From: Zwartia sp. | Lineage (GTDB): Bacteria; Pseudomonadota; Gammaproteobacteria; Burkholderiales; Burkholderiaceae_B | Assembly (NCBI GenBank): GCA_030653405.1 | Contig: JAURZO010000008.1 | Span: forward strand, 1 to 25,942 | Length of the DNA: 25,942 nucleotides | Direction of reading: 5' to 3' | In this document: positions 1-8,724 of the stretch, piece after piece | Layout: the number at the start of each line of letters is the position of its first letter | Numbering within the stretch: the stretch's first letter is position 1 | Notes under the pieces: model-generated | What the model was told of the DNA's origin: nothing | Seen by the model: the letters and a program-made list of their open reading frames with translations, nothing else | The model's database searches: none | Program-made: the position numbers and the translations under genes

Positions 1-669
1 AAGTCGTCCACGAAGTGACTGTTCAAACTGGGGGGTAAGGTTGATTTCCGGCACGAGCATCAGCACTCTTTTGCCACGCGCGAGTGTTTGTGCGGCCGCG
101 TGCAAATAGACCTCAGTCTTGCCGCTTCCTGTGACGCCATAGAGCAAGAAAGGCTTAAAGCTGTCACAGGCGGTGATGGTGTCCACAGCGTGCTGCTGCG
201 CATCGTTCAAGAGAGGCACTTCTGTCGCGAGCGTTGGCTTGGAGGCGATCGTTCTACGCTGATCCAGCCTGGCCACAGGGCCGCCCGCAGAACGTTTGCC
301 CTGATAGGCACTGATGCTACGCAAGGCAACCGGTAAGGATGGCATCACGACCTCACCCAAGGGCCGCTGATAATAATCAGCTGCGAACTTAGCAAAATTT
401 AGCCAACTCGCAGTCATAGGTGCTACATCTTTGAGCACCGCTTCAATGTGTTTGACACGACTCACCTCAAAATTTGACTCAGTGGGAAGCTCAACCACCA
501 TGCCAATCATCTTGCGCCGTCCAAAAGAGACAATTACACGGTCACCAATGCTGGCATCTGGAGGTCCAAAATAATCAAAAGGTCCATCAAGCGGTACATC
601 CAGTGCCACACGCACCAAGACCTCATTTGAGACTGGTAGGTCGATTGGTATATGACTCGAATCTGACAT
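1..669 (-). CDS. priA: PriA, primosomal protein N' (replication restart helicase), N-terminal 223 residues, cut by window edge
   Basis: Reading the minus strand from the ATG at 669 gives an open frame to the window edge. It starts MSDSSHIPIDLPVSNE and continues with the N-terminal 3'-DNA-binding region of PriA (VRVALDVPLDGPFDYF, then VIVSFGRRKMIGMVVE). The Walker A loop GVTGSGKT follows at residues 178-185, with the typical LLYG before it and EVYLHA after it. The frame leaves the window at residue 223, shortly after LMLVPEINLTPQF, so the DEXH box, zinc-binding cysteines and C-terminal domain lie outside. PriA is a 3'-to-5' superfamily 2 helicase that recognises abandoned forks and reloads DnaB. 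It is convergent with nothing here and lies downstream of hemE on the same strand, separated by 333 bp, so it probably has its own promoter in that gap. Identification is firm; only completeness is unknown. Confidence 0.95.
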   Translation of the reverse strand, partial: MSDSSHIPIDLPVSNEVLVRVALDVPLDGPFDYFGPPDASIGDRVIVSFGRRKMIGMVVELPTESNFEVSRVKHIEAVLKDVAPMTASWLNFAKFAADYYQRPLGEVVMPSLPVALRSISAYQGKRSAGGPVARLDQRRTIASKPTLATEVPLLNDAQQHAVDTITACDSFKPFLLYGVTGSGKTEVYLHAAAQTLARGKRVLMLVPEINLTPQFEQSLRGRL

Positions 670-745
670 GTACTTAATGTTGTTTCTTGAATTTTGAGCT
701 AAAAGACTGACAGATCATGATTTGAAAATATTGAGCACTGCAACA

Positions 746-930
746 TGTGGATAACTTTGGGGAAAACAATTGAAGATTTTGATGTTCAACAACCCAAAAG
801 TACTATTTCATACACCAATCGAGTGTGGACAACTAGTTTTTTTCTATTTATATCAACCAGTTATGAATCTATCGTAGAATTGACCTTCTAAATATAGGAC
901 TTACCCGAGCTGTATTGACGCTGTGCACAA
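746..930. promoter_or_regulatory. AT-rich priA-hemE gap with three DnaA-box-like 9-mers
   Basis: The 333 bp between priA (starts 669) and hemE (ends 1003) hold no convincing gene. They contain TGTGGATAA at 746-754, a perfect reverse complement of the DnaA box TTATCCACA. TGTGGACAA at 824-832 and TGTGCACAA at 922-930 differ from it at one and two positions. All three have the same orientation and each is followed by CT. The surrounding DNA is rich in A and T, especially 834-860. The priA promoter must also lie here. DnaA binding is inferred from the motif alone; a replication origin is possible but not shown. Confidence 0.4.
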
Positions 931-1002
931 CTGCCTCGATCTAGTGCAGGATTGCGGCCCTTTTTCATTTAAAAGGCGCATGATTACTCACTTTTTGGTG
1001 CA

Positions 1003-2076
1003 TCAAGCATGTAGCTTCTGACTGTACGCCCGAACCTCATCGACGAGGATCCCAACGGCTTCTGGAGGCGTAAACTGGGAGATGCCATGGCCAAGGTTAA
1101 AGACATGACCACCGCTTCCGACAGGTCCGAAATTATCCAAAACGCGTCTCACCTCTGTCCGGATTGCCTGCTCGCCACCAAACAACGCAATGGGATCAAG
1201 ATTACCTTGAAAAGCGACGGAATCCGCTACGCGACGACGCGCGGCGGCCAAGTCCACCGTCCAGTCAAGACCGACTGCATCTGCGCCGCATGCCGCAATC
1301 GACTCCAGCCATTGACCGCCACCCTTGGTAAATACGATGACAGGCACAGCGCGACCTTCATTTTGGCGTTTTAAGGCGCTGACGACACGCTGTGTGTATT
1401 GCAAAGAAAACTGCTGGAATAACCCATCTGCCAGAACACCCCCCCAACTATCGAAGATCATCACAGCTTGTGCGCCTGCATCAATCTGGGCATTCAAATA
1501 CTGAGCCGTTGTCTCGGCATTAATCTCAAGAATGCGGTGCAATAAATCAGGGCGCGCATAAAGCATGCTTTTAATCAGGCGGTAATCGTCACTACCCTTG
1601 CCTTCGACCATGTAGCACGCGACCGTAAACGGACTTCCTGCGAAACCAATCAGTGGCACTCGACCATCGAGTTGTCGTCGAATCACTTTCACCGCATCAA
1701 ACACGTATTGAAGCTTAGACATGTCAGGTACAGCAAGTTGAGACACATCTTGCTCTGTTCGCACAGGATGCGCGAACCGCGGTCCCTCTCCCTGGGCAAA
1801 GGACAAGCCCAAACCCATCGCATGAGGAACCGTCAAAATATCTGAAAATAAAATCGCCGCATCCAACTGAAAACGCTCAAGCGGCTGAAGCGTGACCTCA
1901 GCCGCGTAGTCTGGATTTTGTGCCAACCCCATAAATGAACCCGCACGGGCACGCGTCGCGTTGTACTCTGGCAAATAGCGTCCAGCCTGCCTCATGAGCC
2001 AGGTAGGCGTGTAGGGAACAGGCTCACGCATCAACGCACGCAACAATAGATCATTTTTTAGGGGCGCAACTGACAC
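1003..2076 (-). CDS. hemE: Uroporphyrinogen III decarboxylase
   Basis: HemE removes the four acetate carboxyl groups of uroporphyrinogen III to give coproporphyrinogen III, in the cytoplasmic haem pathway. The family signature is clear: LLRALMREPVPYTPTWLMRQ, then AGRYLPEY near the N-terminus, FSDILTVPHAMG, and GFAGSPFTVACYMVEGKGS in the middle. The frame is open to an ATG at 2124, but I prefer the GTG at 2076. It is preceded by the Shine-Dalgarno sequence AAAGGAAA (2080-2087) and gives 357 residues beginning MSVAPLKND, the usual HemE length. The upstream ATG has no ribosome site and would add 16 atypical residues. The gene follows the Fis-type regulator by 66 bp on the same strand and may be co-transcribed with it. 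No strong terminator is visible before the priA gap; a CCTTTT/AAAAGG hairpin near 958-977 lacks a T-run. Confidence 0.95.
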   Translation of the reverse strand: MSVAPLKNDLLLRALMREPVPYTPTWLMRQAGRYLPEYNATRARAGSFMGLAQNPDYAAEVTLQPLERFQLDAAILFSDILTVPHAMGLGLSFAQGEGPRFAHPVRTEQDVSQLAVPDMSKLQYVFDAVKVIRRQLDGRVPLIGFAGSPFTVACYMVEGKGSDDYRLIKSMLYARPDLLHRILEINAETTAQYLNAQIDAGAQAVMIFDSWGGVLADGLFQQFSLQYTQRVVSALKRQNEGRAVPVIVFTKGGGQWLESIAACGADAVGLDWTVDLAAARRRVADSVAFQGNLDPIALFGGEQAIRTEVRRVLDNFGPVGSGGHVFNLGHGISQFTPPEAVGILVDEVRAYSQKLHA

Positions 2077-2142
2077 AGCTTTCCTTTGAAATAGCAAGAG
2101 GTGCCCATCGTGGGGCGCCTTCATATTGGGAGTACAAGCATT

Positions 2143-3030
2143 TTACTCTTCTGCACTCTGTTGGCGAAAATCAACTGCATCAATCTCATACTTGCGCATC
2201 AAGGCCCAGAAAGCACGCCTGTGTTTGTCGGAATAGCGGGCCGCCATCGCAATATTTCCCTCATTCCGCTCAAGGGCGCTGGTGATGTAGTCTCGTTCAA
2301 ACTCCTCAACAAGCGCTGCCTTTGCCGCTTTGAAGGACATTGGCTGCGACCCTGGCTCTTGAGATGCTTTGAGCATTACCTTAGAAGCTTGAGAAGCCTC
2401 TTTTGCTGTGCGCACTGATGGTCTACTGACTTTGGAGCCACGCAAATTAAAAGGTTTCGTATCGACACTTTTAGTCGATGCAATGGGCACCGCCCGCCCG
2501 ATGGACGAAACGCCGGCGAATGACGGTCTGTCCTGCATTAACCAGCTCGCTTGACCATAGCCAGGCTCTGGTTCACGTAAACTGCCGGGTCGAGGGACCG
2601 TGGTCACCGTCGATAATATTCTTGCTCGCAATTCCTCAGGGCATATGGGCATTCGGACAAAATCACGCATCCCGAGCTCCAGTAAATCCTGAATGGCCGC
2701 AGAACGCATGTCTGTAAAGATACCCAGGATTGGGATAAATGGGCCTCGCGGAATAGCACCCAAAGCCTGTCTCGTCCATGCAAGGGTCTCCATTGAAACA
2801 GGCAGTAAAGCAATGTCATAGCGTCTTAGACCCACCACAGATTGCGCAATCGTTTCGATCGGCAAGCTCACCGCGAGACCTGGGTCAGTTTCTAAATGAT
2901 GCCCTGCTTCCCACTCTAATTTATGAATTCGAATACGACTCAATGCGGGCTCAGCATCCTTAAGAACCTGGGGCATCCATTGCTGATGGGCGGCAAGAAC
3001 AAGAACTGCACAATCTATTTGCTGACGCAT
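2143..3030 (-). CDS. Orphan regulator: degenerate receiver domain plus Fis-type HTH
   Basis: A 295-residue protein with two recognisable ends. Residues about 5-140 fold like a response-regulator receiver by pattern (alternating hydrophobic strands; GMRDFVRMPICPEELRARI resembles the last strand and helix). The phosphorylation residues are missing: the N-terminal acidic pair reads VLVLAAHQ, the usual phospho-Asp position in YDIALLPVSM is proline 77, and the conserved Lys before Pro is Arg 126. Residues about 150-230 are a Ser/Lys/Pro-rich linker. Residues 244-284 (FERDYITSALERNEGNIAMA onwards) are a Fis/NtrC-type helix-turn-helix. The AAA+ domain of sigma-54 activators is absent, so this is not a classical enhancer-binding protein. 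The start ATG at 3030 follows GGAG by 9 bases. No kinase gene is nearby. It lies upstream of hemE and downstream of the atp terminator. The target is unknown. Confidence 0.75.
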   Translation of the reverse strand: MRQQIDCAVLVLAAHQQWMPQVLKDAEPALSRIRIHKLEWEAGHHLETDPGLAVSLPIETIAQSVVGLRRYDIALLPVSMETLAWTRQALGAIPRGPFIPILGIFTDMRSAAIQDLLELGMRDFVRMPICPEELRARILSTVTTVPRPGSLREPEPGYGQASWLMQDRPSFAGVSSIGRAVPIASTKSVDTKPFNLRGSKVSRPSVRTAKEASQASKVMLKASQEPGSQPMSFKAAKAALVEEFERDYITSALERNEGNIAMAARYSDKHRRAFWALMRKYEIDAVDFRQQSAEE

Positions 3031-3127
3031 GAGTAATCACTCCGACAAAACCTCAAAGGCTAGTGACTCTGTGCCCATCGGACTATTCGGAATGTACGCA
3101 TGCGTAGAAGCACGATGACACGATGCC

Positions 3128-3159
3128 AAAAAAAACACGCCACAAGGGCGTGTTTTTTT
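3128..3159 (-). terminator. Intrinsic terminator of the atp operon (bidirectional shape)
   Basis: The stem ACACGCC (3135-3141) pairs with GGCGTGT (3047+100, i.e. 3147-3153) across a five-base loop. It is flanked by an A-run on one side and a T-run on the other, so it can work in both directions. It lies 54-85 bp past the atpC stop on the minus strand and separates the operon from the regulator gene. Confidence 0.9.
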
Positions 3160-3212
3160 AACTGTTTTACCATTCGAAAAGAGCTAGGAAAACCAATGCT
3201 CTGAAGTCAAAT

Positions 3213-3638
3213 CTACTGCTTATTGGTCAACTCGCGGATACGTTTTGCAGCATTAGCCTGCGCTGCAAGCATGTCAAGCTCAGCCTGCATCTCATCCAAG
3301 CTAGACTTATCTTTCGCATTGGCAAGCGCTTCTTGGGCGGCCAGTCGAGCGGCCTCGGCTTTCTCGGCATCAAGATCGCCCCCACGAATCGCGGTGTCAG
3401 ACAGCACTGTCACATGACCGGGTTGAATCTCAAGCAAACCACCCGCTACGAAGATTGTCTCTTCTGAGTCATCCTCGAGAATAATACGGACAAGACCAGG
3501 ACGAATGCGTGAAATCAGAGGTGTGTGTCCGGGCAATATACCCAGCTCACCCGACTCACCAGGCAAAACAACAAATTTTGCGACACCGGAGTACAGGGAC
3601 TTCTCTGCACTCACGACGTCAACTTTGACGGTAGCCAT
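3213..3638 (-). CDS. atpC: ATP synthase F1 subunit epsilon
   Basis: This 141-residue protein is the epsilon subunit of the F1 central stalk, which couples rotation to catalysis and can inhibit ATP hydrolysis. It begins MATVKVDVVSAEKSLYSG and has the beta-sandwich signature GELGILPGHTPLISRIRPG. A two-helix C-terminal part, rich in Ala, Glu and Lys, ends with KRIRELTNKQ. It is the last gene of the operon, 9 bp after atpD, and is followed by the strong terminator at 3128-3159. Length and domain layout are normal. Confidence 0.97.
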   Translation of the reverse strand: MATVKVDVVSAEKSLYSGVAKFVVLPGESGELGILPGHTPLISRIRPGLVRIILEDDSEETIFVAGGLLEIQPGHVTVLSDTAIRGGDLDAEKAEAARLAAQEALANAKDKSSLDEMQAELDMLAAQANAAKRIRELTNKQ

Positions 3639-3647
3639 GACAGATCC

Positions 3648-5048
3648 TTATTGGAGTTTCTTGGCTTTTTCGAAGACTTCGTCGATGCCACCAACCATGT
3701 AGAACGCCTGCTCAGGCAAAGCGTCACACTCGCCATCCACAATCATCTTGAAGCCACGCAGTGTTTCTGACAGCGGAACGTATTTACCAGGTGAACCGGT
3801 AAACACTTCAGCAACGTGGAAAGGCTGAGACAAGAAACGCTGAATCTTACGAGCGCGCGCAACAGCTTGCTTGTCTTCTGGTGACAATTCGTCCATACCC
3901 AGAATCGCAATAATGTCACGGAGCTCTTTGTAACGCTGGAGTGTTTGTTGCACACCGCGAGCGACGTTGTAATGCTCTTCACCGACCACGTTTGGATCGA
4001 GCTGACGGCTAGTCGAATCAAGTGGATCCACTGCTGGATAAATACCCAAAGAAGCAATGTCACGGGACAACACGACCGTTGAATCCAAGTGCTGGAAAGT
4101 GGTGGCTGGCGATGGGTCAGTCAAGTCGTCGGCAGGCACGTAAACGGCCTGGATCGATGTAATTGAACCAGTCTTTGTCGAAGTAATACGCTCTTGGAGA
4201 ACGCCCATTTCTTCGGCGAGTGTTGGCTGGTAACCCACAGCTGAAGGCATACGTCCCAACAATGCGGACACTTCTGTTCCGGCCAGTGTATAACGGTAAA
4301 TATTGTCCACGAAGAACAGAATGTCACGTCCTTCGTCACGGAACTTCTCAGCCATGGTCAGACCGGTCAGTGCCACACGCAGACGGTTACCTGGTGGCTC
4401 GTTCATTTGACCGAACACCATCGCAACCTTGTCCAACACCTTGGATTCTTCCATCTCATGGTAGAAGTCGTTACCTTCGCGAGTACGCTCACCCACGCCG
4501 GCAAACACAGACAAACCGCTGTGCTGCTTAGCAATGTTGTTGATGAGTTCCATCATGTTCACGGTCTTGCCCACACCGGCACCACCGAACAGGCCAACCT
4601 TACCGCCTTTAGCGAAAGGACACACCAAGTCAATCACCTTGATGCCTGTCTCAAGTAGCTCAACCGAAGGTGAGAGCTCGTCGAACTTAGGGGCAGGCTG
4701 GTGAATCGCGCGCAATTCTGTGCTGGCGATTGGACCTGCGTCATCGATCGGGCGACCGAGCACGTCCATAATACGACCCAGTGTGCCTGTTCCAACCGGA
4801 ACCGAAATCGGTGCGCCAGTTTTTGAAACAGCCATACCACGACGCAAGCCGTCGCTTGAGCCCAACGCAATGGTGCGAACTACACCGTCGCCAAGCTGCT
4901 GCTGTACTTCAAAGGTCAAGCCTTTTTCAGCAAATGCCGAAGTGTCATCCGCCAGGCGGAGTGCCTCATAAATACGGGGCATGTTATCGCGGGGAAACTG
5001 AATATCCACCACGGCGCCGATGCACTGAACGATGGTTCCGTTGCTCAT
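3648..5048 (-). CDS. atpD: ATP synthase F1 subunit beta (catalytic)
   Basis: The 466-residue catalytic subunit binds and converts nucleotide at the alpha-beta interface. Walker A GGAGVGKT is at residues 155-162. The Walker B region is DILFFVDNIYRYTLAGTEVS, and the hinge segment around ALLGRMPSAVGYQPTLAEEM is intact, as is the later region with ELSPEDKQAVARARKIQRFL. The sequence ends EVFEKAKKLQ. It lies 53 bp downstream of atpG and 9 bp upstream of atpC. All key residues I can check are present and the length is standard. The VDNIYRYT and LVCPFAKGGK variants are in keeping with Burkholderiales proteins. Confidence 0.98.
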   Translation of the reverse strand: MSNGTIVQCIGAVVDIQFPRDNMPRIYEALRLADDTSAFAEKGLTFEVQQQLGDGVVRTIALGSSDGLRRGMAVSKTGAPISVPVGTGTLGRIMDVLGRPIDDAGPIASTELRAIHQPAPKFDELSPSVELLETGIKVIDLVCPFAKGGKVGLFGGAGVGKTVNMMELINNIAKQHSGLSVFAGVGERTREGNDFYHEMEESKVLDKVAMVFGQMNEPPGNRLRVALTGLTMAEKFRDEGRDILFFVDNIYRYTLAGTEVSALLGRMPSAVGYQPTLAEEMGVLQERITSTKTGSITSIQAVYVPADDLTDPSPATTFQHLDSTVVLSRDIASLGIYPAVDPLDSTSRQLDPNVVGEEHYNVARGVQQTLQRYKELRDIIAILGMDELSPEDKQAVARARKIQRFLSQPFHVAEVFTGSPGKYVPLSETLRGFKMIVDGECDALPEQAFYMVGGIDEVFEKAKKLQ

Positions 5049-5101
5049 GTCTGATCCTTACTTGATAAAGTCTGATGGGATACCGTTAGGCTGTCTAAAA
5101 A

Positions 5102-6010
5102 TTAGACCGCCGCGGCGCCCCCCACGATTTCCGAAATTTCTTTAGTGATAGCGGCCTGGCGGGTCTTGTTATAGACCAACTGCAAGTCACCAATCACCTT
5201 CTTAGCATTGTCCGAGGCTGCCTTCATCGCAACCATCCGGGCAGACTGCTCTGATGCCATACTTTCTGCTACGCACTGATACACAAGACCTTCGACGTAA
5301 CGCTGCAATAACTCGTCGATCACTGTCTGGGCATCAGGCTCGTACAAGTAATCCCAACCATGATTCGCCGTCACGCTCTCGCCTTCCTGCGCCGTGGCGG
5401 AGGAAGCCTGATATGGATCCACTAGTTTGCCAGGCAGTGGTAACAGCCGCGTAAAAGTCGGCTCCTGCTTCATCGTATTGACGAAGCGGTTGGTTGCGAC
5501 ATACACCGCGTCAATTCGACCAGCCAGAAAATCATCCAACTGGACTTTGATCGCACCGACCAGGCGATCGAGCTCAGGCTTATCGCCTAGACCGATTTCC
5601 TGAGAAACCACATCAGCACCAATACGCGTCAGCACGCCCAAGCCCTTGTTACCAAAAGCCGTGAATTGAGTACGTATGCTTTTGCCGTTAAATTCGCGCA
5701 TGCGATTCAACACCAAACGCATAATGTTTGTATTCAAACCACCACACAAACCTTTATCCGTCGACACAACAACGATACCAACCGCTTTCATGTCGGCACG
5801 TTCAACTAAATACGGATGTGTGTACTCAGGGTTCGCTTCCATCAAGTGGCTGGCGATGTCATACACTTTCGTGGCGTATGGACGACCAGCACGCATCCTC
5901 TCCTGCGCTTTACGCATTTTGGAGGCGGCCACCATTTCCATTGCCTTGGTGATCTTGCGCGTGTTTTGCACGCTCTTGATCTTTGTTCGAATTTCCTTGA
6001 TTCCTGCCAT
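5102..6010 (-). CDS. atpG: ATP synthase F1 subunit gamma (rotor shaft)
   Basis: The 302-residue gamma subunit forms the rotating coiled coil inside the alpha3-beta3 hexamer. The N-terminal helix MAGIKEIRTKIKSVQNTRKI, then TKAMEMVAASKMRKAQ, is diagnostic. The Rossmann-like part has VVSTDKGLCGGLN. The C-terminal helix has SEQSARMVAMKAASDNAKKV and ends NKTRQAAITKEISEIVGGAA. It is slightly longer than the E. coli protein, the extra residues lying in a Gln/Ala/Glu-rich segment near 200-215 (YQASSATAQEGES), a surface loop. It is 94 bp downstream of atpA and 53 bp upstream of atpD. Confidence 0.97.
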   Translation of the reverse strand: MAGIKEIRTKIKSVQNTRKITKAMEMVAASKMRKAQERMRAGRPYATKVYDIASHLMEANPEYTHPYLVERADMKAVGIVVVSTDKGLCGGLNTNIMRLVLNRMREFNGKSIRTQFTAFGNKGLGVLTRIGADVVSQEIGLGDKPELDRLVGAIKVQLDDFLAGRIDAVYVATNRFVNTMKQEPTFTRLLPLPGKLVDPYQASSATAQEGESVTANHGWDYLYEPDAQTVIDELLQRYVEGLVYQCVAESMASEQSARMVAMKAASDNAKKVIGDLQLVYNKTRQAAITKEISEIVGGAAAV

Positions 6011-6104
6011 TTCGCTTCCTGTGTCAGACCTGTTGCTCAGGTTTCAGACCATCTGCTTTGCGCACAACTCACCTGAGAGATGAGTTGGCGCTATAGCGGG
6101 TTAC

Positions 6105-7646
6105 TTAGTAAGTACCGTTCTTTTTGAAGTCGACCAAGGCAGCAACCAACTCTGCCTCATCATCCTTCGACAATTCCTTGGTGCTCTCGATACGCTCAAT
6201 CATCGCCGCGTTTTTCGCCTTGAGGTAGTCTTTGAGACCTTTCTCGAAAGGCAGAACGCTTGATACTTCAACGTCATCCAAGTAGCCGTTATTGACGGCA
6301 AACAGGATCACGCCGAGCTCCCAAACTTGCAGCGGCTGATATTGAGGCTGCTTGAGCAGTTCAACGACGCGCTTGCCGCGCTCGAGCTGGCGGCGTGTTG
6401 CATCGTCGAGATCAGAGGCAAACTGTGCAAACGCAGCCAATTCACGATACTGAGCCAAGTCGGTACGGATACCACCTGAGAGCTTCTTGATGATCTTGGT
6501 CTGTGCTGCACCGCCCACACGCGACACTGAAATACCGGCGTTAATAGCGGGACGAACACCTGCGTTGAACAAGTCTGTTTCAAGGAAGATCTGACCGTCT
6601 GTAATCGAAATCACGTTGGTCGGAACGAAGGCAGACACGTCACCGGCTTGCGTCTCAATGATGGGCAGGGCGGTCAAAGAACCTGTTTTGCCTTTCACTG
6701 CGCCGTTGGTGAATTTCTCTACGTAGGCGACGTTGACACGCGCAGCGCGCTCAAGCAGTCGTGAGTGGAGATAAAACACATCACCAGGATAAGCTTCGCG
6801 ACCTGGAGGACGACGCAACAGCAATGAAACCTGGCGATAGGCAATCGCTTGCTTGGTCAAATCATCATACACAATCAGAGCATCTTCACCGCGATCGCGG
6901 AAGTACTCACCCATGGTGCAACCGGCATAAGCTGACAGGTACTGCATTGCAGCGGAGTCAGAAGCGGCAGCAGCCACAATGATGGTGTACTCAAGCGCGC
7001 CGAACTCTTCGAGCTTACGTAGCACGTTATTGATTGTCGAAGCTTTTTGACCAATCGCGACGTAGACGCACTTAACGCCTTTGCCCTTTTGATTGATGAT
7101 GGCATCGACTGCAACTGCAGTCTTACCCGTCTGACGGTCACCAATAATCAACTCGCGCTGACCGCGACCGATTGGCACCATTGAGTCAATTGACTTCAGA
7201 CCAGTTTGTAATGGCTGTGAAACGGACTGACGTGCGATCACGCCTGGTGCCACTTTTTCGATAATGTCAGTCTCTTTGGCATTGATCGGACCCTTGCCAT
7301 CAATTGGCACACCCAGCGCATTTACAACACGCCCGAGCAGTTCAGGACCCACTGGAACTTCGAGAATGCGTCCAGTTGCCTTGACGGCGTCACCTTCGGA
7401 AACGCCCGTGTAGTCGCCCAAAATCACGGCGCCTACTGAGTCACGCTCGAGGTTCAGTGCCAAACCAAAAATATTGTTTGGAAACTCAAGCATTTCACCC
7501 TGCATCACGTCTGACAGACCATGGATACGGGTGATGCCGTCGGTCACGGAAACAACCGTGCCTTGTGTACGAATATCGGACGATGTGCCCAGACCCTCGA
7601 TACGGCTCTTGAGTAGTTCGCTAATCTCTGACGGATTGAGTTGCAT
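6105..7646 (-). CDS. atpA: ATP synthase F1 subunit alpha
   Basis: The 513-residue alpha subunit carries the non-catalytic nucleotide sites and supplies the arginine finger. Walker A GDRQTGKT is at residues 169-176, and the segment ISVSRVGGAAQTKIIKKLSG holds the conserved arginine. It begins MQLNPSEISELLKSRIEGLG, the usual N-terminus that contacts delta, and ends VAALVDFKKNGTY. Length is exactly that of typical beta- and gamma-proteobacterial AtpA. It lies 29 bp after atpH and 94 bp before atpG. No internal anomalies are seen. Confidence 0.98.
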   Translation of the reverse strand: MQLNPSEISELLKSRIEGLGTSSDIRTQGTVVSVTDGITRIHGLSDVMQGEMLEFPNNIFGLALNLERDSVGAVILGDYTGVSEGDAVKATGRILEVPVGPELLGRVVNALGVPIDGKGPINAKETDIIEKVAPGVIARQSVSQPLQTGLKSIDSMVPIGRGQRELIIGDRQTGKTAVAVDAIINQKGKGVKCVYVAIGQKASTINNVLRKLEEFGALEYTIIVAAAASDSAAMQYLSAYAGCTMGEYFRDRGEDALIVYDDLTKQAIAYRQVSLLLRRPPGREAYPGDVFYLHSRLLERAARVNVAYVEKFTNGAVKGKTGSLTALPIIETQAGDVSAFVPTNVISITDGQIFLETDLFNAGVRPAINAGISVSRVGGAAQTKIIKKLSGGIRTDLAQYRELAAFAQFASDLDDATRRQLERGKRVVELLKQPQYQPLQVWELGVILFAVNNGYLDDVEVSSVLPFEKGLKDYLKAKNAAMIERIESTKELSKDDEAELVAALVDFKKNGTY

Positions 7647-7675
7647 GTTCAGACTCCTGGAATCTTTAGGACGGA

Positions 7676-8215
7676 TTAAACCGCCATCGTGTCGCGCATG
7701 CGTACTAATTGGGCTTGCACGGATGTATCGAGTACGTGGTCACCCACCTGAACACGAACGCCACCAATGAGGGCAGCATCCACGGTCACGTGGGGCTTGA
7801 GCTTGAGACCAAATTTTGGCTCAAGCAGCTTGATGAGATCAGAAACTTGCTGCTCAGTCAGCGGAAAAGCACTGGTGATGTCAGCCTGGGCGACACCCTC
7901 CGCCTCATCCCGCAGCGCATGAAACTGCTCTGCAATAAAACCAAGCAAGGACAAGCGATCGTTTGCGATGAGCAATGTCACAAAGTTCTGCATTGCCGCT
8001 GAAGGCGCTGGTTTAATAAGACTGAGAAAAACGCTAGTGCGCTGCGCGTCTTCGAGTCGCGGGTCGGCCATTGCTACGCGGACGTCTTCGACCGCTGCGA
8101 TATCAGCAAGCTGCTGGACCTGATCGGCCCATGCGGCCAAACCGGCAGCGTCTTGACGCGCCACGGCAAACAATGCCTCAGCATAAGGACGAGCAACGGT
8201 GGAAAGTTCTGCCAT
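7676..8215 (-). CDS. atpH: ATP synthase F1 subunit delta
   Basis: The 179-residue delta subunit links the top of F1 to the peripheral stalk. The start MAELSTVARPYAEALFAVA is typical, the middle is a helical bundle, and the C-terminal region PHVTVDAALIGGVRVQVGDH, then VLDTSVQAQLVRMR, is the OSCP/delta signature. It is 14 bp after atpF and 29 bp before atpA, consistent with co-translation. Confidence 0.97.
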   Translation of the reverse strand: MAELSTVARPYAEALFAVARQDAAGLAAWADQVQQLADIAAVEDVRVAMADPRLEDAQRTSVFLSLIKPAPSAAMQNFVTLLIANDRLSLLGFIAEQFHALRDEAEGVAQADITSAFPLTEQQVSDLIKLLEPKFGLKLKPHVTVDAALIGGVRVQVGDHVLDTSVQAQLVRMRDTMAV

Positions 8216-8229
8216 GTCGACCCCGGGAA

Positions 8230-8700
8230 TTAAAGCTGAGCCTTAAGCTGCGTGAGCAACTCGGCGTGGGCTTGCGCATCAACTTCACGTTTCAGAATCT
8301 GCTCAGCACCCTTCACCGCGAGATTCGCTACGTCGTTACGCAATGCGTCACGGGCACGTTGTACTTCTTGTGCAGCATCCTGCTTGGCCTGCGCAAGGAT
8401 ACGCGCACGCTCGTTCTCGGCCTCAGCACGGGCCTGCTCGATAATGTGAGCGCCTTGCTTTTCAGCTTCAATCATTCGGGTGTGCAGCTCAGCTTTCGCA
8501 GATGCTTCGATCGAACCGATACGCGCCTGAGCCTGTGCGAGGTCTGTCTTGCCCTTTTCGGCAGCAGCCAAGCCTTCAGCGATTTTTTGGCGTCGCTCGT
8601 CGATAGCCTTTGTCAATGGTGGCCACACGAATTTCATCGTGACCCAACCCAAGACAAAGAACACGATCATCTGGAAAAAGATCGTCGCGTTCAGATTCAC
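8230..8700 (-). CDS. atpF: ATP synthase Fo subunit b (peripheral stalk)
   Basis: The 156-residue b subunit has a single N-terminal membrane helix (FFQMIVFFVLGWVTMKFVWP). A long, highly charged coiled coil rich in Ala, Glu, Gln, Lys and Arg follows and dimerises as the stator. The motif KFVWPPLTKAIDERRQKIAE is diagnostic. The C-terminus ends LLTQLKAQL. It lies 134 bp downstream of atpE, an interval that includes a stable hairpin (8725-8753), and 14 bp upstream of atpH. Confidence 0.97.
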   Translation of the reverse strand: MNLNATIFFQMIVFFVLGWVTMKFVWPPLTKAIDERRQKIAEGLAAAEKGKTDLAQAQARIGSIEASAKAELHTRMIEAEKQGAHIIEQARAEAENERARILAQAKQDAAQEVQRARDALRNDVANLAVKGAEQILKREVDAQAHAELLTQLKAQL

Positions 8701-8724
8701 GGTCGTTTCCCTATTACATCTAGT

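Noticed and set aside
2077..2124. Upstream ATG start for hemE at 2124
   Set aside because: No ribosome site and 16 extra unconserved residues; the GTG at 2076 has AAAGGAAA and gives the family length.
981..3039. Inverted 10-mers TGATTACTCA (981-990) and TGAGTAATCA (3030-3039) flanking the regulator-hemE block
   Set aside because: They are short, with no further homology around them and no transposase or target duplication, so a chance match is likely.
3743..5065. Several open frames antisense to atpD and in its other frames
   Set aside because: They have no ribosome sites or family signatures and overlap a fully conserved gene; they are by-products of its codon use.
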